A DNA stretch of 7,135 nucleotides from Muribaculaceae bacterium. GTDB lineage: Bacteria; Bacteroidota; Bacteroidia; Bacteroidales; Muribaculaceae. Under the pieces are notes generated by a model that saw only the letters and a list, made by a program, of their open reading frames with translations, had not been told where the DNA came from and made no database searches. Position numbers and translations under genes: made by a program. Shown here one piece after another: positions 1 through 6,144 of the stretch (the stretch's first letter is position 1; the number at the start of each line of letters is the position of its first letter). The stretch covers positions 1 through 7,135 of the forward strand of contig CADFRV010000126.1 in assembly GCA_902836725.1 (NCBI GenBank), given 5' to 3'.

Positions 1-1006
1 CCACAATCTCGCCCACATAGTTGCCGGTAAGTTTGCCGTCGGCCACTTCAAGTTCGTTGGCATATACATAGTCGAAGCCGAACTTGCGTTTGAGATATTC
101 GCCGAAGAAAGTGAATCCTCCCGAGAGTATGGCGGTCTTGTATCCGGCACGTTTGAGCACCTCCATCATGCGTCCCACCCCTTCCGTTACCGGAAGCTCG
201 CGGGCGATCTCCTCCATTACTTCCACGTCAAGGCCCTTGAGGAGTGCCACACGCTCGCGGAAGCTCTCGTTGAAGTCAATCTCGCCACGCATGGCGCGCT
301 CGGTGATGGCTTTCACCTGTTCTCCCACCCCTGCACGCTCGGCGAGCTGGTCGATGCATTCGGCCTGGATGAGGGTGGAGTCCATATCGAAACATATAAG
401 TCGGCGGCAACGGCGGTACATGTTGTCCTCCTGGAGCGAGATGTCGAACCCTTCCTCTGACGAGATCTGTATGAAGCGGCTCTGCATCTCCTCGCGGTCG
501 CGTGGTGTGCCGCGCACCGAAAACTCTATGCAGGCTTTGGCCTGCGGCTGTTCCCTTTTGTCGAGCGGCGGACGGCCGGTAAGGCGCTGTATGGCGTCGA
601 TGTTCAGCCCCTGCTCGGCGACGACTTCCGACACCATCGCTATGTTGCGTGCCGAGAGGCTGCGTCCGAGCAGCGTTATGATCCATCGGTTTTTACCCTG
701 GCGGTTGACCCACGCCTGGTATTCCTCTACTGTAGTGGGGGAGAAGCGGATCTTTACTCCGAGATCGTATGCCTTGAAAAGCAGGTCTTTGAGTATGTCG
801 CCCGACACATCGCTTGTGGTACGGAAAAGTATGCCGAGTGAAAGGTTGTGGTGTATGTCGGCCTGACCGATGTCGAGTATGTCGGCATCGTATCTGGCGA
901 GTATCGATGTAAGCGCGGCTGTTACGCCGGGGCGGTCCTGACCGTTGATGGTGATCAGTATTATCTCAAGGTTGCCGTTCTGTGATTCGGTTTCCATTTT
1001 AGTCAT
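1..1006 (-). CDS. serB: Phosphoserine phosphatase SerB with two ACT domains (3' end cut by window edge)
   Basis: SerB hydrolyses O-phospho-L-serine to serine and phosphate, the last step of the phosphorylated serine pathway, in the cytoplasm. I translated the minus strand from ATG 1006; it stays open for 335 codons to the left edge. Residues about 14-90 and 107-190 look like tandem ACT domains (NGQDRPGVTAAL near 21-32; IAMVSEVVAEQGLNIDAIQR at 122-141). The HAD phosphatase core starts near 200: motif I is DMDST, with nucleophile D207 and acid/base D209, and motif II is SGGF at 295-298. The motif III lysine and the GDGxND motif lie beyond the edge. SerB proteins of Bacteroidota, as I recall, are about 400 residues, so roughly 70-80 are missing. 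A second in-frame ATG at 997 (codon 4) is an equally plausible start; neither has a clear Shine-Dalgarno sequence. It follows mltD by 15 bases, so co-transcription is likely. Assignment is strong. Confidence 0.95.
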   Translation of the reverse strand, partial: MTKMETESQNGNLEIILITINGQDRPGVTAALTSILARYDADILDIGQADIHHNLSLGILFRTTSDVSGDILKDLLFKAYDLGVKIRFSPTTVEEYQAWVNRQGKNRWIITLLGRSLSARNIAMVSEVVAEQGLNIDAIQRLTGRPPLDKREQPQAKACIEFSVRGTPRDREEMQSRFIQISSEEGFDISLQEDNMYRRCRRLICFDMDSTLIQAECIDQLAERAGVGEQVKAITERAMRGEIDFNESFRERVALLKGLDVEVMEEIARELPVTEGVGRMMEVLKRAGYKTAILSGGFTFFGEYLKRKFGFDYVYANELEVADGKLTGNYVGEIV

Positions 1007-1021
1007 TTGATGGGAAGTCGG

Positions 1022-2878
1022 TTACTTTAACTTGATCTTGTCGCCGGGTTTGAGTTTGCTCCCGTCTGTTCCGTTGATTCGCTGCAGTTCCTTGACTGTC
1101 ATGCCGTATTTCTTCGCGATTTTATACAGGCTCTCACCCTTGCGCACGGTATGGGTTTTGGGAGAGTTGTTCTTGGCAGACGATTTGCTGCTCTTTGCGG
1201 TTGTCTTTTCAGGAGTTGCCGCAGCTTTGGCTTCGGCAGCGTTCTTCTGTTTGGCCCTGGAGTTGCTGAATGTGCCGGCAACTTTCGCACCTGCATTCGA
1301 GACGGCGCTGTCTGTGGCCGCTTTTTCAGGAGCGGGTGCTTCTTCCGCTACTGCTTGGGGTACCTCCGGCGTGGGCTGCACGCCGACACTGTCGGCCGGT
1401 GCGATGCTTTCTGATGTTATTTCAGGGATTTCTGCTGTTTCGGCCGTTTCTGTGTCCATAGGCTCCTCAACCACTGTTTCCACACCGGTGGCGTTTTCAG
1501 GATCGTCGTTTCGTACGAGCAGTTCGTCTTCCTCCTCAGCAGGTTGTACCTCATACGGGCGGAATTCTTCTTTGGTAGTCACAATTTTCAGTGACTGCCC
1601 GCGTTTTGGCCGCGATACGTTTTTATTCGCCTTTTTGAGTGAGGCTACTGTGACTCCATATTTCTTGGCTATAGATGAAAGTGTCTCGTTACGTTTCACC
1701 TTATGGTATTTCACATCCTCCACAGTCACCCATTCTCCTTCCACTCCGTTGACGGTGGCGGTACGCGGTTCAAGGCCGGTGGCCGGCTCCACGACATCGC
1801 GCCGGGCATAAAGGTCGGCATCGCGGGCGGCTATTGATTTCTCGCTGATGATGTAGGAATATACCTGGTTGGCGGGGAGCACCAGAGAGTAGGGACGTAT
1901 GTCGCCGGGTATTTCCTGCTTGCGGTACTGCGGGTTCAGTATCTTGAGCTCCTCGACAGGCAGTTGCAGCACATCGGCTATCTGTTTGAAATTCACGCGG
2001 TGGTGTACATGCACGGAGTCGGTGATGATGGGGCGCTTTGCCAGTGCGGGAGAGATGTTGTGCTTGTTGTAATGGTTCATCACATATGTGGCTGCGATGA
2101 AGCATGGCACATATCCTCTGGTCTCTTTCGGAAGGTAGGGATATATGGCCCAGAAATCGCGCCGTGTGCTGTCGGTGTCAGCTCCCGCGCGACGGAGTGC
2201 CTTGTTCACGTTTCCAGGGCCGCAGTTGTATGCGGCGATGGCGAGCGACCAGTCGTTGTATATGTCGTGGAGCTGCCGCAGGTAGCGTGTGGCGGCTGCA
2301 GAGGAGGCTACGGGATCGCGGCGCTCGTCGACAAGCGTGTTCACTTCAAGTCCGAGCCCTCTGGCTGTAGAAAGCATGATCTGCCATAGGCCGGTGGCTC
2401 CGGCACGGCTGACGGCATCGGGGTTGAGTGCCGACTCTATCACCGGCAGGTATTTCAGTTCTATGGGGAGCCCCTCCCTTTCGAGCGCCTCCTCGAAGAT
2501 GGGCATGTAATAGAGGCTCATGCCGAGCATGCTCTCCACGAGGGAGCGTTTTTTGCCGGTATACATGTCGATGTATGTGCGTACCACAGAGTTGAACGGC
2601 ATCTCTATTACCGTGGGGATGCTTTTCAGGCGGCTGATTATCTCCTCGTCGGAGGTTACAACGTCGGGCTGTATGTCGGCTTCCTTGTCAAGCGCCGTGT
2701 AATTCTGCAGATACCAGTTCTGCATCATTTTGTTGACGTCGGTCTCCACGCTTTCCGGAAATACGATGGTGGAGTCGTTACAGTGGTCTGCTACTGAAAG
2801 TATCGACGGCCGCGCGCTGAGGCAGACAGCGGAACAGGCCATGCAGAGTGTCAGCAGATATTTCAAAGAAAAATTCAT
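1022..2878 (-). CDS. mltD: Secreted MltD-like lytic murein transglycosylase with LysM repeats
   Basis: This is a family-1 type lytic transglycosylase that cleaves the MurNAc-GlcNAc bond of peptidoglycan to form 1,6-anhydroMurNAc, acting in the periplasm. The 618-residue protein has a signal peptide (hydrophobic stretch about 5-21). The SLT domain spans about 120-270: the catalytic glutamate is E148 in LPVIESAL, followed by GATGLWQ at 160-166 and AYNCGPGN at 216-223. Residues about 290-335 look like a degenerate LysM unit; clear LysM units lie at about 391-433 and 576-618. Between them, 434-575 is a Glu/Ala/Pro/Thr-rich, then Lys/Ser-rich, low-complexity linker. LysM units bind GlcNAc chains of peptidoglycan. 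E. coli MltD is a lipoprotein; here C15 and C19 lack a good lipobox, so a soluble periplasmic or weakly anchored form is more likely. ATG 2878 lies 9 bases after the DUF5683 stop, so the two are almost certainly one operon. The symbol is by family similarity. Confidence 0.93.
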   Translation of the reverse strand: MNFSLKYLLTLCMACSAVCLSARPSILSVADHCNDSTIVFPESVETDVNKMMQNWYLQNYTALDKEADIQPDVVTSDEEIISRLKSIPTVIEMPFNSVVRTYIDMYTGKKRSLVESMLGMSLYYMPIFEEALEREGLPIELKYLPVIESALNPDAVSRAGATGLWQIMLSTARGLGLEVNTLVDERRDPVASSAAATRYLRQLHDIYNDWSLAIAAYNCGPGNVNKALRRAGADTDSTRRDFWAIYPYLPKETRGYVPCFIAATYVMNHYNKHNISPALAKRPIITDSVHVHHRVNFKQIADVLQLPVEELKILNPQYRKQEIPGDIRPYSLVLPANQVYSYIISEKSIAARDADLYARRDVVEPATGLEPRTATVNGVEGEWVTVEDVKYHKVKRNETLSSIAKKYGVTVASLKKANKNVSRPKRGQSLKIVTTKEEFRPYEVQPAEEEDELLVRNDDPENATGVETVVEEPMDTETAETAEIPEITSESIAPADSVGVQPTPEVPQAVAEEAPAPEKAATDSAVSNAGAKVAGTFSNSRAKQKNAAEAKAAATPEKTTAKSSKSSAKNNSPKTHTVRKGESLYKIAKKYGMTVKELQRINGTDGSKLKPGDKIKLK

Positions 2879-2887
2879 CGTTCAAAA

Positions 2888-3904
2888 TCAGAAGTTAAGC
2901 GCCCATACGAGTCCGACGGATGGCCGCACGTTACGGCCGTCCTGCATCAGTGTGGGCGATACGTCCATTGTAAGGTCGGGGGTGATATCGAAATGCGAGA
3001 GGGAGGCGTCCACATAAGCGTCGACCATGGCTATGAGATATACGCCGATCATGCAGATTATGCAGAGGTCGCGGTTACGCCGGAAATAGTTCTTGCGGGA
3101 GCGGATCACGTTCTGGAGCCACGCCTTGTCGACTGTCTCCTCCTTTACGTTGGGAGCGAACAGATCCATGTAGCTTTTTGTGTCGGGATCGTTGTCAAGC
3201 AGGTCGGCATACGCTTTGGTATAGTCGCGGAGCATGCCGCTGTTCCAGCTTGTGGCGTATGCGAGGCCGAGGTAACCTCCCACCACTATGGGAAGTTTCC
3301 AGTAACGGCGGTTGTAGACCTGTCCCAGGCCCGGAAACAGTGCCGCGAACCATACGGCTTTTGTGGGATCAGGAGAAAATTCCACCTCGCGGGGCACCCA
3401 TTCGTCGGGCTTTTTTTTCGCTTCCATGGCGAGCGAGTCTGCCATGAGCATTTCACCGGCAGTCAGCGCGGTGGAGTCGTTCTCGTTGAAAATACCTGTC
3501 ATATCGGGATATTCCTCCTCGATCTGGTGGCGGTTGAGGTCGATCGGCACGGTGTCTACAGGTGTAGCCTCCAGATGTCCGTTGACCTGCTCTATCTCAT
3601 CTTCCACAACTTCTGACGGACGTGTGACAGGTTCGCCGGTCACGATAGAGTCCGGAAGCGCCTGTGTGGGTGCCACAGGCGCGGGAGAGGTGTTTTTCTT
3701 TACAGGCCGTGCCACCGGGAGGTTATGCTGTGTCGCGGGTGTCTGTTTGCTTTGGCCGGGAGCCTGGGCTGACGCGGTGATCTCGGCATATGACTGTATG
3801 GGACAAGCCGATACAAGCAATGTCACGGCCATGGCGGCAGTGACATTGCGCTTGCATTGCTCTTTTACGGAGCAAAACCAACGTTTACAGATTCTATTTC
3901 TCAT
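2888..3904 (-). CDS. DUF5683-family envelope protein, possible lipoprotein
   Basis: The 338-residue protein has a C-terminal DUF5683-type domain, about 165-338, whose function is not known. Visible marks are FPGLGQVYNRRYW at 190-202, hydrophobic stretches at about 182-197, 204-219 and 280-297, and VDAYVDASLSHFD at 294-306. The N-terminus has a basic region (1-20), a hydrophobic stretch (21-33) and VSAC, a fair lipobox with C34 as the modified cysteine; residues 41-165 are a Pro/Thr/acidic disordered-looking segment. I chose ATG 3904. An in-frame TTG at 3958 would extend it by 18 residues, but that codon lies inside the predicted -7 promoter box, so it should not be transcribed. A later ATG at 3832 would leave a signal without positive charge. 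In Bacteroidales genomes as I recall them, this family sits directly before an MltD-like transglycosylase, as here, which suggests an envelope or cell-wall role. An A8 run codes for K163-K165. Confidence 0.85.
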   Translation of the reverse strand: MRNRICKRWFCSVKEQCKRNVTAAMAVTLLVSACPIQSYAEITASAQAPGQSKQTPATQHNLPVARPVKKNTSPAPVAPTQALPDSIVTGEPVTRPSEVVEDEIEQVNGHLEATPVDTVPIDLNRHQIEEEYPDMTGIFNENDSTALTAGEMLMADSLAMEAKKKPDEWVPREVEFSPDPTKAVWFAALFPGLGQVYNRRYWKLPIVVGGYLGLAYATSWNSGMLRDYTKAYADLLDNDPDTKSYMDLFAPNVKEETVDKAWLQNVIRSRKNYFRRNRDLCIICMIGVYLIAMVDAYVDASLSHFDITPDLTMDVSPTLMQDGRNVRPSVGLVWALNF

Positions 3905-3911
3905 ATATGGT

Positions 3912-3932
3912 GATTCTCCCGGCAGGGAGATC
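3912..3932 (-). promoter_or_regulatory. Leader hairpin covering the Shine-Dalgarno-like site of the DUF5683 gene
   Basis: Read on the minus strand, GATCTCCC, loop TGCC, then GGGAGAATC fold into a stem of 5 G/C-rich pairs (CTCCC/GGGAG), which extends by GAT/ATC with one bulged base. The 3' arm contains GGGAG, the only Shine-Dalgarno-like stretch before ATG 3904, at a spacing of 11 bases, which is longer than usual. Pairing would hide it. The structure is seen in the sequence; a regulatory effect is inference, since many Bacteroidota genes do not depend on such a site. Confidence 0.35.
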
Positions 3933-3941
3933 CTTTTTCGT

Positions 3942-3952
3942 TTGGTAACCAA
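3942..3952. promoter_or_regulatory. Palindrome TTGGTAACCAA at the predicted start of the DUF5683 transcript
   Basis: The 11 bases form two perfect 5-base half-sites (TTGGT and ACCAA) around one central base. The palindrome lies immediately downstream of the minus-strand -7 box, about where transcription of the DUF5683 operon should start, which is a typical place for a repressor operator. It is short enough to occur by chance, and I know no regulator that binds this exact sequence. Confidence 0.25.
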
Positions 3953-3955
3953 TGG

Positions 3956-3963
3956 CAAAATTA
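3956..3963 (-). promoter_or_regulatory. Predicted -7 box of the DUF5683-mltD-serB promoter
   Basis: On the minus strand TAATTTTG matches the Bacteroidetes -7 consensus TAnnTTTG at every fixed position. No TTTG is present 19-21 bases upstream (the bases there read AGAT), so the -33 element is poor. Transcription would begin near 3945-3950, giving a leader of about 45 bases before ATG 3904. The spacer upstream contains a run of eight T (minus strand, 3974-3967). This is the only promoter-like match I found for the three-gene operon. Confidence 0.45.
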
Positions 3964-3984
3964 GCGAAAAAAAAGCGTATTTTA

Positions 3985-4016
3985 TCTGTCAGGGAGTATG
4001 GAAAATGCTAAATTTG
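3985..4016 (+). promoter_or_regulatory. Predicted promoter of the SASA esterase gene
   Basis: TAAATTTG at 4009-4016 fits the Bacteroidetes -7 consensus TAnnTTTG exactly. TCTG at 3985-3988 matches three of four bases of the -33 element TTTG, with a 20-base spacer, which is in the expected range. Transcription would start near 4021-4025 and give a leader of about 80 bases. The -33 position overlaps the place where the -33 of the opposite promoter should be. Confidence 0.5.
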
Positions 4017-4053
4017 CATAACTGTTTAAATTTTCACATAATTTCATTTACCG

Positions 4054-4083
4054 GCGATGTCTGTATATATCTTCCGACATTGC
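4054..4083 (+). promoter_or_regulatory. Inverted repeat in the leader of the SASA esterase gene
   Basis: GCGATGTC (4054-4061) and GACATTGC (4076-4083) can pair over 8 positions with one G-U, around a 14-base loop. The repeat ends 22 bases before ATG 4106. It could be an RNA stem-loop in the leader or two half-sites of a regulator. It has no U-tract and so is not a terminator. Function is unknown and a chance origin is possible. Confidence 0.3.
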
Positions 4084-4105
4084 ATTTAATACCTTGATAA
4101 TCAAA

Positions 4106-6046
4106 ATGAAGAAAGTTTCAGTGCTTGCGCTGGGAATGTTCGTTTGCACTGCGGCATCGGCCAAAGTGACATTCCCGAAGTTTATCACCGACAATATGGT
4201 GCTTCAGCAGAATTCCACCATGACGCTTCCCGGCCATGCTACTCCGGGAGCGAAGGTGACTGTAAAAACAGATTGGCTTGGAGATGAACTGACCGCAAAG
4301 GCCGGTAGCGACGGATCTTTCCGTATCGCAGTGCCTACACCGGCGGCGGGAGGACCGTTCACCATGATAGTGTCTGACGGCGACAAGGAGGGTCCGGCCG
4401 TGCTGTCAAATCTGCTTTCCGGCGAGGTTTGGCTCTGCTCGGGACAATCCAACATGGAGTTTACTGTGGCAGGAAACAACTGGGGAGCGTATCTGATGGA
4501 CCGCGATGAAGTGGTCGCCACAGCGCAGCATCCCGACATACGCCTGCTCCGCATGAAGAAAACTACGAGCTTCAAGCCCCAGGAGGATGGGGAAGTGGAG
4601 TACGGCGGATGGGTGGAGGCTTCGCCTGCCACAATGAATGTTTCGGCGATAGGATACCTGTTTGCCCTGCAGATGCAGAAAGAACTCGGTGTGCCTGTGG
4701 GCATAATGGAGGCGAGCTGGGGCGGTACCCCAGCCGAGGCGTGGACAGCTTACGACGCCCTCAAAGGTGTGCCCGGTTTCGAGGGTGAACTCGCCACAAT
4801 GGAGATGGCAGGTTTCGAAGGTGAGAAAATGGCCGCCGCACATCAGGAGAATATGAAAAACTGGTTCTCTGCCCTTGACAAGGGTGGACGCAGTTTTGAC
4901 GTAGCGCGCATGCAGAGCGGCGACGGATGGGGCAAGATGCCTCTGCCGGAACAGTGGGAGAAGACTGTGCTTCCCGATTTTGACGGAGTGGTGTGGATTC
5001 AGCGCGAACTTGACCTTCCGGCTTCTGCCGCAGGACAACCGCTTGAACTCTCTGTAGGAATTGTGGATGATCTTGACGACACATATTTCAACGGCACACG
5101 TGTGGGGGGCTATGAGGATCCCCGCGGCCAGCGCACCTATACAGTTCCCGGCAATCTTGTGAAAGCTGGAAAAAACGTAATTACAGTGAGGATTGTGGAT
5201 TTCATGGGGGACGGCGGCATCATGCCCGGATCTGTGATGCAGGCAAAGGTGGCAGACGCCACATATCCTCTGAACGGTGAATGGAGCTATCTGGCAGACA
5301 CACCCGCTTACAAACTGCCTCAGCGCCCCTCGGCTCCTTCGGGACCAAATTATCCGACCGTGCTGTACAACGCCATGCTGCATCCGCTGAAAGTGCTCCC
5401 GTTCAAGGGTGTGCTCTGGTACCAGGGTTGTGCCAACGTGGGACGTGACGCCCAGTATGAGACACTCTTCAAGACCCTTATCAAGAATTGGCGCGAGACT
5501 TTCGACAATCCCGACATGCCGTTCTATTTCGTGCAGCTCGCCGGTTTCCAGGCACCTAAAAATGTGCAGCCCGATTCGCAGTGGGCGCTCCTGCGCAACA
5601 GTCAGGCCAAAGCGCTCGAACTCCCCAACACCGGCATGGCAGTGGCCATTGACCTGGGTAATCCTGTAGACATACACCCCGCCAACAAGCAGGAGGTGGC
5701 ACGCCGCTTGGGACTGATAGCGCTCAACCGCGACTACGGACATAAGGATCTCGTTTACGAGGCTCCCGCGCTTGTGTCGGCAAAAGCCGACGGCAACCGC
5801 ATGGTGCTTAAATTCAATGGCACCGTCAAACCCACATCGACAGCGCTCACCGGCTTTATCATCGGTGACAAGGATGGGAACTTCGCCTACGCCAATGCCC
5901 GTCTGGAGGGGAACGACACTGTGGTGCTCACATCTCCTCTCGTGACAAAGCCCACTGTAGCACGCTATGACTGGGCTGATTATCCCGGCGGCAACCTGTA
6001 CGGCACCACCGGTCTCCCCGTCGCTCCCTTCGCGACCGACAAATAA
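4106..6046 (+). CDS. Secreted SASA-family carbohydrate esterase (sialate O-acetylesterase-like)
   Basis: The protein likely removes O-acetyl groups from a glycan by a serine-esterase (SGNH/GDSL-like) mechanism in the periplasm. From ATG 4106 it has 646 residues and a clear signal peptide, MKKVSVLALGMFVCTAASA, cut after about residue 19. A TTG 12 bases upstream is in frame but would only add four residues. The esterase signature is GEVWLCSGQSNMEF at 106-119 with nucleophile S115; MEASWGGTPAEAW (201-213) and LWYQGCANVG (437-446) are typical block residues, and D522/H524 in DIHPANK complete the triad. Between about 275 and 385 lies a beta-sandwich insertion like those of GH2 enzymes (WIQRELDLP, DDTYFNGTRVGG). 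Length is normal for the family in Bacteroidota. The leader before the ATG is A-rich without a Shine-Dalgarno site. The family name refers to sialic acid, but many members act on acetylated plant glycans; the nearby rhamnosidase favours the latter. Substrate is unproven. Confidence 0.92.
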   Translation: MKKVSVLALGMFVCTAASAKVTFPKFITDNMVLQQNSTMTLPGHATPGAKVTVKTDWLGDELTAKAGSDGSFRIAVPTPAAGGPFTMIVSDGDKEGPAVLSNLLSGEVWLCSGQSNMEFTVAGNNWGAYLMDRDEVVATAQHPDIRLLRMKKTTSFKPQEDGEVEYGGWVEASPATMNVSAIGYLFALQMQKELGVPVGIMEASWGGTPAEAWTAYDALKGVPGFEGELATMEMAGFEGEKMAAAHQENMKNWFSALDKGGRSFDVARMQSGDGWGKMPLPEQWEKTVLPDFDGVVWIQRELDLPASAAGQPLELSVGIVDDLDDTYFNGTRVGGYEDPRGQRTYTVPGNLVKAGKNVITVRIVDFMGDGGIMPGSVMQAKVADATYPLNGEWSYLADTPAYKLPQRPSAPSGPNYPTVLYNAMLHPLKVLPFKGVLWYQGCANVGRDAQYETLFKTLIKNWRETFDNPDMPFYFVQLAGFQAPKNVQPDSQWALLRNSQAKALELPNTGMAVAIDLGNPVDIHPANKQEVARRLGLIALNRDYGHKDLVYEAPALVSAKADGNRMVLKFNGTVKPTSTALTGFIIGDKDGNFAYANARLEGNDTVVLTSPLVTKPTVARYDWADYPGGNLYGTTGLPVAPFATDK

Positions 6047-6089
6047 TGTTCTTCTGACAGTTATTGTACCACACCCGAATCAATAAACT

Positions 6090-6121
6090 GCGCCCCGGAA
6101 GCCATCTGGTTTCCGGGGCGC
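6090..6121. terminator. Bidirectional hairpin terminator between convergent genes
   Basis: GCGCCCCGGAA (6090-6100) and TTCCGGGGCGC (6111-6121) form a perfect 11-pair stem around a 10-base loop. It lies 43 bases after the esterase stop and 23 bases beyond the stop of the convergent rhamnosidase gene. On the plus strand it is followed by a T/A-rich stretch (TATGTTTATATATG) and on the minus strand by AGTTTATTGATT. Neither is a clean U-tract, but stem strength and position between convergent genes support termination in both directions. Confidence 0.8.
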
Positions 6122-6144
6122 TATGTTTATATATGAAATTCTGA

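Noticed and set aside
84..866. Plus-strand open frame of 260 codons opposite serB
   Set aside because: It lies entirely antisense to a clear SerB reading frame, its translation is Ser/Arg-rich without recognisable domains, and such frames are expected opposite GC-rich codons.
1032..1811. Plus-strand open frame of 259 codons opposite the 3' half of mltD
   Set aside because: It is the shadow of the low-complexity linker and LysM region; its Ser/Ala/Val/Phe-rich translation reflects the Glu/Ala/Lys-rich codons on the other strand.
3905..3958. Extension of the DUF5683 protein by 18 residues to the TTG at 3958
   Set aside because: The TTG sits inside the predicted -7 box, so it would not be in the transcript, and the extra residues spoil the signal-peptide layout.
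3363..4097. Plus-strand open frame of 244 codons across the DUF5683 gene and the intergenic region
   Set aside because: Most of it is antisense to the DUF5683 gene, and the rest crosses both predicted promoters; no domain is visible.
4406..5743. Minus-strand open frame of 445 codons opposite the esterase gene
   Set aside because: It is long, but it covers the esterase catalytic motifs in antisense, has no recognisable domain, and is rich in His/Cys/Arg as expected for a shadow frame.
6047..6144. A small RNA or small gene between the convergent genes
   Set aside because: The only structure is the terminator hairpin; there is no promoter-like box or open frame with a plausible start.
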